Shown here piece after piece: positions 1 through 5,387 of a DNA stretch of 10,514 nt; within the stretch, counting starts at the first letter, position 1, and every line of letters begins with the position of its first letter. The DNA is taken from the NCBI GenBank assembly GCA_900544455.1, contig UQVJ01000063.1, positions 1 to 10,514 of the forward strand, read 5' to 3'. The DNA comes from an uncultured Eggerthella sp. GTDB lineage: Bacteria; Actinomycetota; Coriobacteriia; Coriobacteriales; Eggerthellaceae. Made by a program: the position numbers and the translations under genes. The notes beneath the pieces were generated by a model. That model made no database searches. It had not been told where the DNA came from and saw only the letters and a list, made by a program, of their open reading frames with translations.

Positions 1-2
1 AA

Positions 3-899
3 ATGAGAGTTGAAGATTTACGCTATTTTGAGCATCTTGCCGAAGTGCTCAACTATACACGCGCATCAAAAGATCTAGACATTTCGCAGCCAACGCTTTC
101 TTTGGCAATCAAACGCCTTGAAGAAGAATGGGGTGTGCAGCTTTTCTCACGTAATCGTTCTACCGTTGAGCTTACCGATATTGGGCGAGATATCTCAGAT
201 TGTGTTACTGGTGCTCTGCGCAGCCTCGACAGGGCGCGTGTGCTTGCCGAAGAATCTCTTGGCACAGAAAACGCCACGATTAATCTCGGAACCATCTATG
301 CTATGCAGGGTAAGTTCTGGTCGCAGGCGCTGTTCGAATTTCGAGAAAAGAGCCCATTCGATCCGCATATCACGGTTACACAGGCCTATTCGCGCGAACT
401 GCTTCGTAGATTGCGCACAGGGCAGCTTGACGTTGCTTTTGCCAGCCGTATAGAGGACACACCCGACTTGCGTTACAACCTCTGCTGGTCCCAGCCGCTG
501 GTTCTGGGTGTCAACAAAAAGCACCCATTGGCAAAAAAGAAAGAGGTTTCGCTGGCGGAACTGAAGGGGCAGGAAATTCTTTCCTACGATCCCGCTTCCC
601 CTGTTTACCAGGAAATCGTCGACTTGATTGAGGGCTACGACCTTAACGTGCAGTTCTCTTACGATGATGAGATTACGCTTTCGTCGTTGGTTGCCGGCAA
701 CGAGTCGAAGACCGCTCTGTTCTGCTATTCATTGATGATCAACGCATTTGATGATGTGGTGTGCATCCCTGTGCGCGAGGCGCCGATTGACTTTCACAAA
801 ACCTATGTGGTTAGCCGCGATGAGGGCCGTCAGCCGAAAGTCGTTCAAGAATTCATCGATTTTATGAGTGCTCACCGTTTCCCTCGATTGTTGAGTTAA
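3..899 (+). CDS. LysR-family transcriptional regulator
   Basis: This 298-residue protein is a cytoplasmic DNA-binding regulator with the usual LysR length and layout. Residues about 1-60 form the winged helix-turn-helix, with the helix-turn-helix itself around residues 17-40 (NYTRASKDLDISQPTLSLAI) and the wing at LFSRN..VELTDIGRD. A linker helix follows, then a two-lobed effector-binding domain from about residue 92 (NLGTIYAMQG) to the end, including the typical RTGQLDVAFASR and PLVLGVNKKHPLA segments. The start is the ATG two bases into the window, so the ribosome binding site and the usual divergent target promoter lie outside. No catabolic or transport partner is adjacent, so ligand and targets cannot be assigned. 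A three-copy palindromic array follows its stop directly; that array is not a T-N11-A LysR box, so this protein is not its obvious binder. The family call is sure; the specificity is unknown. Confidence 0.95.
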   Translation: MRVEDLRYFEHLAEVLNYTRASKDLDISQPTLSLAIKRLEEEWGVQLFSRNRSTVELTDIGRDISDCVTGALRSLDRARVLAEESLGTENATINLGTIYAMQGKFWSQALFEFREKSPFDPHITVTQAYSRELLRRLRTGQLDVAFASRIEDTPDLRYNLCWSQPLVLGVNKKHPLAKKKEVSLAELKGQEILSYDPASPVYQEIVDLIEGYDLNVQFSYDDEITLSSLVAGNESKTALFCYSLMINAFDDVVCIPVREAPIDFHKTYVVSRDEGRQPKVVQEFIDFMSAHRFPRLLS

Positions 900-902
900 T
901 AT

Positions 903-936
903 AGAACACGTTCAGAACGTGTTCTAAAACGTGTTC
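903..936. promoter_or_regulatory. Tandem operator-like array, three copies of GAAC-RY-GTTC
   Basis: Three near-identical 10-mers lie side by side: GAACACGTTC (904-913), GAACGTGTTC (915-924) and AAACGTGTTC (927-936). Their spacing is 11 and 12 bp, about one helical turn. The first two also form a perfect inverted repeat of 12-bp arms around A914 (902-926). There is no T-run after it, so it is not a normal terminator for the preceding LysR gene. The shape AAC-NN-GTT resembles operators of TetR-family proteins (KstR-type sites are TNNAACNNGTTNNA). It is not a LexA box, which needs four bases between GAAC and GTTC. The likely target is the gene starting at 1007. Binding by a regulator is inference. 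Confidence 0.6.
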
Positions 937-981
937 GTTATTTAGGAGCGGGAATACCTGAATCAGCGGCAATGCGTTTCC

Positions 982-1007
982 TGAACACCGTCGAGGGGAT
1001 GTGTTCA
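982..1007 (+). promoter_or_regulatory. Inverted repeat TGAACAC/GTGTTCA enclosing a ribosome binding site
   Basis: TGAACAC (982-988) and GTGTTCA (1001-1007) are perfect 7-bp inverted copies. The 12-base spacer between them contains the GAGGGG ribosome binding site (993-998), and the last arm base is the A of the chosen ATG. In RNA this would be a hairpin presenting the Shine-Dalgarno in its loop with the start codon at the stem foot. In DNA the arms repeat the GAACAC hexamer of the array at 903-936. Either translational control or a further operator half-site pair is possible; neither is shown by the sequence alone. Confidence 0.45.
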
Positions 1008-1390
1008 TGATGCAAAAGGGACAGCATGATCAAAGCAAAGTAAACGTAGCGTATTCGTACGCTAGCGAACAGGGACTGCAGCAGAAGGCAACGGCTCCGA
1101 ATCCGCCTGCGGAAGCACAGTTGGCCGATCCTCTTTCTTTTGCGGCAAAGGCTCGTTGGTTTGCGCTCGGTTTGCTTGGCGGAATCTTTGCCATGATCGT
1201 TAAGCTCGCTCTTCCTACCAAGATGAGCTTTGAGCAGCGTAAGCAGTCCGAATGGGCTGTTTGGGCAGGCTTCGCAGTCAACACCTTCCTTTTGGTTGTT
1301 CTCATTAACACGGGCTGCGTGGATATGCTTATTGCGGGCCTGTCGGGTACCGCGGCGGCTCCTGCATATGTTTCCCCTGCATTTGGCTAG
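1007..1390 (+). CDS. Small two-helix membrane protein of unknown function
   Basis: I do not recognise this 127-residue protein. Its N-terminal ~48 residues are polar, with no signal peptide and a Gln/Ala/Pro-rich stretch (QQKATAPNPPAEAQ). Two hydrophobic helices follow, at about residues 49-69 (ARWFALGLLGGIFAMIVKLAL) and 83-103 (WAVWAGFAVNTFLLVVLI), joined by a charged loop (PTKMSFEQRKQSE). The tail is Ala/Gly-rich. A hairpin-type inner-membrane protein with a cytoplasmic N-terminal segment is the simplest reading. ATG 1007 is chosen because it lies 8 bases after GAGGGG (993-998); GTG 1001 would be only two bases away, and ATG 1010 is also possible. It sits alone between an operator-like array and a strong terminator, so it is probably a separately controlled single-gene unit. 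Its coding reality rests on the RBS, the hydrophobic pattern and the terminator 36 bases after its stop. Confidence 0.75.
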   Translation: MMQKGQHDQSKVNVAYSYASEQGLQQKATAPNPPAEAQLADPLSFAAKARWFALGLLGGIFAMIVKLALPTKMSFEQRKQSEWAVWAGFAVNTFLLVVLINTGCVDMLIAGLSGTAAAPAYVSPAFG

Positions 1391-1425
1391 GCGCAAATCA
1401 AGCACAATAAACTTCATGGATGGCC

Positions 1426-1459
1426 AAACGGCCCAAGCGCAATGCTTGGGCCGTTTTTT
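1426..1459 (+). terminator. Rho-independent terminator of the small membrane protein gene
   Basis: A perfect 13-bp stem pairs 1426-1438 with 1444-1456 around a GCAAT loop. The T-run spans 1454-1459. It lies 36 bases after the stop codon at 1390 and should insulate the glutamine synthetase leader from upstream transcription. Confidence 0.93.
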
Positions 1460-1757
1460 GTGGTGCCTGTCTGGTTTTCGTTGGCGGATGCGGGGCCGTA
1501 CTCAATTGTTTGGGAATACGCCGAATCCGTCGGGCTCCATTGTTTTGGCCGTTTACCGCCACCACCTTCCGCTTGCGTGGGAAATTACGCTCAAACAACG
1601 TCCCGATGAGTGAAACAAACCCGTTTCGCGAGCGAAAACTGATCGAAACAAATGCTGATTAGGGTTGAGAGGTACCGAAAAGGCGGCGGTGGTTATGGCA
1701 AAATAACCAAAAGCCGTTAAGCAGTCGCATAAGCGTCAATACCTAAAAGGAGAAAAG
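1460..1757 (+). other. Gene-free leader upstream of glutamine synthetase
   Basis: About 300 bases lie between the upstream terminator and the glutamine synthetase start. No convincing gene is visible. It contains the periodic GAAAC array at 1612-1649, a small hairpin (GGTTAT 1691-1696 with ATAACC 1703-1708, loop GGCAAA) and the ribosome binding site AAAAGGAG (1745-1752). I could not place a convincing -35/-10 pair: TTGAGA (1665-1670) has no good -10 at 16-18 bases. I recognise no known riboswitch core here. Confidence 0.6.
1612..1649. promoter_or_regulatory. Periodic GAAAC/GTTTC half-site array before glutamine synthetase (GlnR-like)
   Basis: Four pentamers fall exactly 11 bp apart: GAAAC (1612-1616), GTTTC (1623-1627), GAAAA (1634-1638) and GAAAC (1645-1649), each separated by six bases. 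The central pair also forms the palindrome TTTCGC-GA-GCGAAA (1624-1637). Known OmpR-family GlnR sites of actinobacteria follow gTnAC-N6-GaAAC-N6, with the same 11-bp step. The array lies about 110 bases before the glutamine synthetase start, where a nitrogen regulator would be expected. The match to GTnAC is only 4 of 5 at two positions, so regulator identity is inference. Confidence 0.4.
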
Positions 1758-3848
1758 ATGGCCCACGTTTCTGAAATCTACGGATCGATGGTGTTCAACG
1801 AGCACGTCATGAAGGAACGCCTTCCCTCCGCAACCTACAAGAGCCTTACCAAAACCATCAAGGAAGGTAAGCCTCTCGATATCGAAGTTGCGAATGTCGT
1901 TGCTCACGCCATGAAGGAATGGGCTATCGAGCACGGTGCTACCCATTACACGCATTGGTTCCAGCCCCTTTCAGGCATCACCTCTGAAAAGCATGACAGC
2001 TTCCTGAACCCCGTAGGTGACGGCACCGCTATCATGACCTTCAGCGGCAAGGAGCTTATCCAGGGCGAGCCCGATGCATCGAGCTTCCCTTCCGGCGGCT
2101 TGCGTGCCACGTTCGAGGCTCGCGGCTACACCGCATGGGATCCTACCAGCTATGCGTTCATCAAGGATGAAGTGCTGTGCATCCCCACCGCGTTCTGCTC
2201 CTACACCGGTGAAGCGCTCGACAAGAAAACCCCGCTCCTTCGTTCCATGAGCGCTGTAAACGAGCAGGCTCAGCGTGTTCTGAAGTTCTTTGGCGAAGAC
2301 GGCCATCGTGTTGTTTCTACCGTTGGCGCAGAGCAGGAGTACTTCCTGATTTCCGAGAAGGACTATGTAAAGCGTCAGGACCTCGTTATGACGGGCCGTA
2401 CCTTGTTCGGCGCTGCTCCGCTTAAGGGCCAGGAACTGGAAGAGCATTACTTTGGTGCTATCCGTCCTACCGTCAACGAATTCATGAAGGAAGTCGATGA
2501 CGATCTGTGGGCACTGGGTGTTTCCGCAAAAACCAAGCACAACGAGGTTGCCCCTGCGCAGCACGAGCTTGCCCCGCTGTTCACCAACTCGAATCGTGCA
2601 ATCGACGAAAACCTGCTCACCATGGAAAAGATGCGTCTTGATGCATCTCATCACGGCCTGGTTTGCCTGCAGCATGAAAAGCCTTTCGAAGGCATCAACG
2701 GTTCTGGCAAGCACAACAACTGGTCGCTTTCCTACGACAAGGTCAACCTACTCGATCCCGGCGACGATCCGATGGACAACCTGCGCTTCCTTGTGTTCCT
2801 TGCCTGCGTAATCGAGTCGGTTGATGAATACCAGGAGCTGCTGCGCATGTCGGTTGCCTCTGCTGGCAACGATCATCGTCTGGGCGCAAACGAGGCACCT
2901 CCGGCCATCATCTCCATCTTCTTGGGCAGCGAGCTGGGTGCTATCGTAGATGCCCTCATCTCGGGCGACGAATACCATTCCGCTGATGCGATCGCAATGG
3001 ACTTGGGCGTTGCTGTTCTTCCGAAGTTCATGAAAGACAACACCGACCGCAACCGCACCAGCCCCTTCGCGTTTACGGGCAACAAGTTCGAGTTCCGCAT
3101 GCCCGGCTCTTCGGTAAACCTCTCCGACTGCAACATGATCTTGAACACCGCAATGGCAAAGAGCCTGAAGGGCTTCGCCGATGCGCTTGATGGTGCCGAA
3201 GGCGCCGACTTCGAAAAGAAGGCCATCGCTTACATCAAGAAGACGCTTACCGATCACCAGCGCATCATCTTCAACGGCAACGGCTATTCCGAGGAATGGG
3301 AGAAGGAGGCAGAAAAGCGCGGCCTTGCAAACCATCGCAATACCGCCGAGGCTCTGCCCTGCTTCGTAGACCAGAAGTCCCTCGATCTGTTTGACGAATT
3401 CAACGTTCTTACCGAGCCTGAGGTGCGCAGCCGTTACGAGGTGAAGCTCGACAAGTACAACAAGCTTCTGAACATCGAGGCACGCACCATGATCCGCATG
3501 GTACGTCGTACGTACCTGCCCGCTATCACCGATTACATGGCTGATCTGGCAAGCGATATCACCACGGTGAAGGCTGCTATCTCTGGCGCCGATATGACCG
3601 AGACCGAAAGCGTTCTCGAAGTTATCGTTACAGGCGTTGACAAGGCGGCAAAGGCAACCCGTGAGCTGATCAAGGTTCACAATGCCGCTGAAGCCATCGA
3701 GGCACCTCAGGAGCAGGCAAATGCCTACGCTAACGAGGTAATTCCTGCCATGGATACCCTTCGCGCCGAGATCGATGCCCTTGAATGCGTGGTAGAACGC
3801 GATTACTGGCCCGTCCCCACCTACAACGACATCCTCTTCTACGCATAA
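1758..3848 (+). CDS. glnN: Glutamine synthetase type III (GSIII)
   Basis: This 696-residue cytoplasmic enzyme makes glutamine from glutamate and ammonia with ATP, the main ammonia-assimilation step. Length and motifs fit the type III family (about 700 residues, dodecameric in characterised members) rather than the ~450-residue type I. In order: FQPLSGITSEKHDSF (68-82), SFPSGGLRATFEARG (109-123), the metal/substrate segment GAEQEYFLI (190-198), KTKHNEVAPAQHE (258-270), the signature EGINGSGKHNNWS (311-323), NDHRLGANEAPP (371-382) and DRNRTSPFAFTGNKFEFR (430-447). The C-terminal ~180 residues are mostly helical, as in the family. The start has AAAAGGAG five bases upstream. It ends in its own terminator and appears monocistronic. 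There is no adenylylation system or PII gene nearby; control may run through the GAAAC array upstream. It is often named glnA in annotation. All catalytic motifs look intact. Confidence 0.97.
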   Translation: MAHVSEIYGSMVFNEHVMKERLPSATYKSLTKTIKEGKPLDIEVANVVAHAMKEWAIEHGATHYTHWFQPLSGITSEKHDSFLNPVGDGTAIMTFSGKELIQGEPDASSFPSGGLRATFEARGYTAWDPTSYAFIKDEVLCIPTAFCSYTGEALDKKTPLLRSMSAVNEQAQRVLKFFGEDGHRVVSTVGAEQEYFLISEKDYVKRQDLVMTGRTLFGAAPLKGQELEEHYFGAIRPTVNEFMKEVDDDLWALGVSAKTKHNEVAPAQHELAPLFTNSNRAIDENLLTMEKMRLDASHHGLVCLQHEKPFEGINGSGKHNNWSLSYDKVNLLDPGDDPMDNLRFLVFLACVIESVDEYQELLRMSVASAGNDHRLGANEAPPAIISIFLGSELGAIVDALISGDEYHSADAIAMDLGVAVLPKFMKDNTDRNRTSPFAFTGNKFEFRMPGSSVNLSDCNMILNTAMAKSLKGFADALDGAEGADFEKKAIAYIKKTLTDHQRIIFNGNGYSEEWEKEAEKRGLANHRNTAEALPCFVDQKSLDLFDEFNVLTEPEVRSRYEVKLDKYNKLLNIEARTMIRMVRRTYLPAITDYMADLASDITTVKAAISGADMTETESVLEVIVTGVDKAAKATRELIKVHNAAEAIEAPQEQANAYANEVIPAMDTLRAEIDALECVVERDYWPVPTYNDILFYA

Positions 3849-3856
3849 TGATTGAG

Positions 3857-3987
3857 CTGGGAGTATAGGGACAGGCCCCTTATTCCTACTTTGCGAAGAG
3901 AGCCCCGCTTGCTAAGCAGTATGCAAGCGGGGCTTTTTTGTGCGCTATGCCAAACTGGGAAAGGGGGACCTGCCCCTATACTCCCAG
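3857..3987. repeat. Inverted pair of REP-like repeats flanking the glnN terminator
   Basis: A 23-base unit at 3857-3879, starting CTGGGAGTATAGGG, returns on the opposite strand at 3965-3987 with only two mismatches. Weaker similarity continues inward for about 15 bases (toward 3893 and back toward 3952), so the copies are about 40 bases long. They sit head-to-head around the glutamine synthetase terminator, in noncoding DNA only. Arrangement, GC-rich palindromic core (GGGAC/CCC) and location resemble paired REP elements (BIMEs) mobilised by REP-associated tyrosine transposases. No transposase gene is in the window, so this origin is inference. Confidence 0.7.
3901..3939 (+). terminator. Rho-independent terminator of glutamine synthetase
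   Basis: A perfect 12-bp stem pairs AGCCCCGCTTGC (3901-3912) with GCAAGCGGGGCT (3923-3934) around a 10-base loop, followed by a T-run at 3934-3939. It starts 52 bases after the stop codon and lies between the two arms of the REP-like inverted pair. Confidence 0.94.
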
Positions 3988-3990
3988 TTT
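3952..3990. repeat. REP-like hairpin unit (3' copy)
   Basis: AAACTGGGA (3952-3960) and TCCCAGTTT (3982-3990) are perfect 9-bp inverted repeats. The 21-base interior has its own GGGG/CCCC pairing (3963-3967 with 3973-3976). The unit is thus a self-contained palindrome and the better-preserved of the two copies; the 5' copy has lost its inward arm. Four T's follow on the + strand (3988-3991), so it could also act as a secondary terminator. Confidence 0.6.
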
Positions 3991-4167
3991 TCGAGGTAGG
4001 GTGGATTAGACTTTTGCGTCCCGTCAGTTGCGGAGCGTTACCAACCTGCAACGATCTTTCCCGATAATTGACATGTGCGGCGTATCTTTCGTGGAGTGCT
4101 GTTCGGGCTTGCTGCGGCTGGCTAAGATGGGAACGAAACCGTTTCCGACCACGAAGGGTTTGAAAGC

Positions 4168-5016
4168 ATGGCAAGCGAAAAGGCGCCTGGCAAGCAGTTG
4201 GCAAAATCGACGGAGCAGTATCAGCTGTTCGAACAGGCAAGCAGGCCACTATTCAAAAAATATGAGGCGGCCATTCGCGAAATGCGTACCCGTTTCGAGA
4301 TCCTTGACGCCGATCTGGAGTATCGTTTAAGCCGTAACCCGATCCATCACATTGAATCGCGCATAAAAGCGCCTAAAAGCGTCTATGACAAGCTGTATCG
4401 TTACGGTGTGCCGGTAACACTGAAATCCATGGAGGAAAACATCCTGGACATTGCGGGCATGCGCGTAATCGTTTCCTACATTGACGATGTAAGCGCCCTG
4501 CTGAAGGTTCTCTCCCTTCAGGACGATTTACAGATCGTGAAGGTGAAGGACTACATCACCCATCCCAAGCCAAATGGATATCGCAGCCTTCATATCATCG
4601 TGAAGGTGCCTGTCTATTTCCTTGACCGGAAACAATACGTGCCTGTTGAAATTCAGCTGCGCACCATAGCGATGGACTTTTGGGCATCGCTTGAGCATAC
4701 GTTGAAGTACAAGCAGGATGCCAAGGTTGAAGGCATCGATATGTTCGACGAGTTGAAAGACTGTTCCGATATTATCCAAGACGTCGAACGCCGCATGCAG
4801 ATCCTGATGCATGCCGTGCAAACGTCCGATGTCGAAGAGGCTGCCAGCAGACGACGCGCCCAGATTGAAGAGCAGGAAAAGGTCGTTGCGGGCGTTGCCG
4901 ATGCGGTATCGGAAAAGCCCGAGCGCGCTATATCCTCTAGCACCAAGACGGTAACCGAGGCTGCGGTGCAGCGAGCGATTTCCGATGCCGCCGCCGTCCG
5001 TGAGAAAACGGAATAG
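4168..5016 (+). CDS. Small alarmone synthetase, RelQ/YjbM-like (p)ppGpp synthetase
   Basis: This 282-residue cytoplasmic protein transfers pyrophosphate from ATP to GDP/GTP to make (p)ppGpp. Only the RelA/SpoT synthetase domain is present (about residues 40-215), with no HD hydrolase, TGS or ACT domain, so it is a synthetase-only SAS. Visible motifs are the ATP-binding RIKAPKSVYDKL (65-76), ILDIAGMRVIVSY (92-104) with the metal-binding Asp, DYITHPKPNGYRSLHIIVKV (128-147), and VEIQLRTIAMDFWASLEH (160-177) with the EIQLRT and downstream His/Glu seen in RelQ proteins. RelQ of Firmicutes is about 210 residues; here ~65 residues of Ala/Glu/Arg-rich, probably helical tail follow. The start ATG has AAGGG (4154-4158) about nine bases upstream. 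Long gaps on both sides suggest its own transcription unit. RelQ homologues are tetramers activated by pppGpp and inhibited by RNA; whether that holds here is unknown. Confidence 0.93.
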   Translation: MASEKAPGKQLAKSTEQYQLFEQASRPLFKKYEAAIREMRTRFEILDADLEYRLSRNPIHHIESRIKAPKSVYDKLYRYGVPVTLKSMEENILDIAGMRVIVSYIDDVSALLKVLSLQDDLQIVKVKDYITHPKPNGYRSLHIIVKVPVYFLDRKQYVPVEIQLRTIAMDFWASLEHTLKYKQDAKVEGIDMFDELKDCSDIIQDVERRMQILMHAVQTSDVEEAASRRRAQIEEQEKVVAGVADAVSEKPERAISSSTKTVTEAAVQRAISDAAAVREKTE

Positions 5017-5239
5017 CGAACGAGTCGAAACGTGGTTCTGTGGGCTGTGGCGCATGTGTGTTATGTCGCCGCAAGCTGGGATGCATGCGCGCTGCGCCAC
5101 CTCAGGTTGGTGCGCTGTCGTCGATTTGCGCCATAAGGGCGGTCTTGTTTGGTTGCGCCCTTGAAGGTTGAGGTGATGGGGACCGTGGAAGCTGCAGGCC
5201 CTTAGCGGCGGCTCCTTTGTGGGGAGGGCTACCTTTTAC

Positions 5240-5269
5240 GGAGCAAGAGGCCCCAGTTGCTGCCTTTTT
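5240..5269 (+). terminator. Probable rho-independent terminator or attenuator
   Basis: GGAGCAA (5240-5246) pairs with TTGCTGCC (5257-5264) with one bulged G, around a 10-base loop. Five T's follow (5265-5269). It is 224 bases after the alarmone synthetase stop and 119 before the ilvE start, so it could end the former or attenuate the latter. The stem is shorter and less perfect than the other terminators in the window. Confidence 0.5.
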
Positions 5270-5286
5270 GTGCGGAACTACATCAC

Positions 5287-5305
5287 TCTACTTAGTTGGA
5301 GTAGA
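5287..5305. promoter_or_regulatory. Operator-like palindrome upstream of ilvE
   Basis: TCTACT (5287-5292) and AGTAGA (5300-5305) are perfect 6-bp inverted repeats separated by seven bases. They overlap TAGAAT (5302-5307), which matches the -10 consensus at five of six positions; no clear -35 is seen 16-18 bases upstream. An activator- or repressor-controlled ilvE promoter would fit. The regulator cannot be named from sequence. Confidence 0.35.
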
Positions 5306-5387
5306 ATAGAAAACCGAAAAAGTTCCCAGCGGGGCGTGCTTACGCGTCCTGGGCTTTGGGGAAGAAGAACCGCGAAAGGAAGAACAA

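Larger units (their letters stand above)
5017..5387 (+). other. Gene-free, hairpin-rich region before ilvE
   Basis: No convincing gene lies in these 371 bases. Several inverted repeats are visible: GTGGCGCA (5047-5054) with TGCGCCAC (5093-5100), competing with GCGCATG (5050-5056) and CATGCGC (5084-5090); AAGGGCG (5135-5141) with CGCCCTT (5156-5162); the terminator-like hairpin at 5240-5269; the palindrome at 5287-5305; and CCCAG (5325-5329) with CTGGG (5349-5353) enclosing GCGT/ACGC (5334-5345). It could be a long 3' untranslated region of the alarmone synthetase gene followed by a terminator and the ilvE promoter, a structured ilvE leader with attenuator, or a small RNA gene. I matched no T-box, TPP, FMN, glycine, cobalamin, SRP or RNase P RNA core. 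Confidence 0.45.

Noticed and set aside
904..924. LexA/SOS box
   Set aside because: GAAC and GTTC are present but separated by two bases; LexA boxes of this type need four (GAACNNNNGTTC).
938..1417. 159-codon - strand frame opposite the small membrane protein
   Set aside because: It is Arg/Lys/Cys-rich without recognisable motifs, and it covers the + strand leader as well as the gene. The + strand frame has RBS, membrane helices and terminator.
1420..1662. 80-codon + strand frame starting MAKRPKRNAW
   Set aside because: Its first 13 codons are the terminator stem-loop, there is no ribosome binding site, and it runs through the glutamine synthetase control region. The hydrophobic look is chance.
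1971..3680. Two long - strand frames (247 and 310 codons) inside glutamine synthetase
   Set aside because: Both are antisense shadows of a strongly conserved GSIII gene, lack domain features, and arise from its codon bias.
4063..4073. TTGACA (4068-4073) and GATAAT (4063-4068) as a promoter for the alarmone synthetase gene
   Set aside because: TTGACA has no -10-like hexamer at 16-18 bases downstream. GATAAT has only a weak TTACCA at 19 bases upstream. A promoter probably lies here but cannot be placed.
5175..5195. T-box-like TGGGGACCGTGG before ilvE
   Set aside because: It shares only ACCG and two G's with the T-box core AGGGTGGNACCGCG, and the following terminator is not built from it. No Stem I features were seen.
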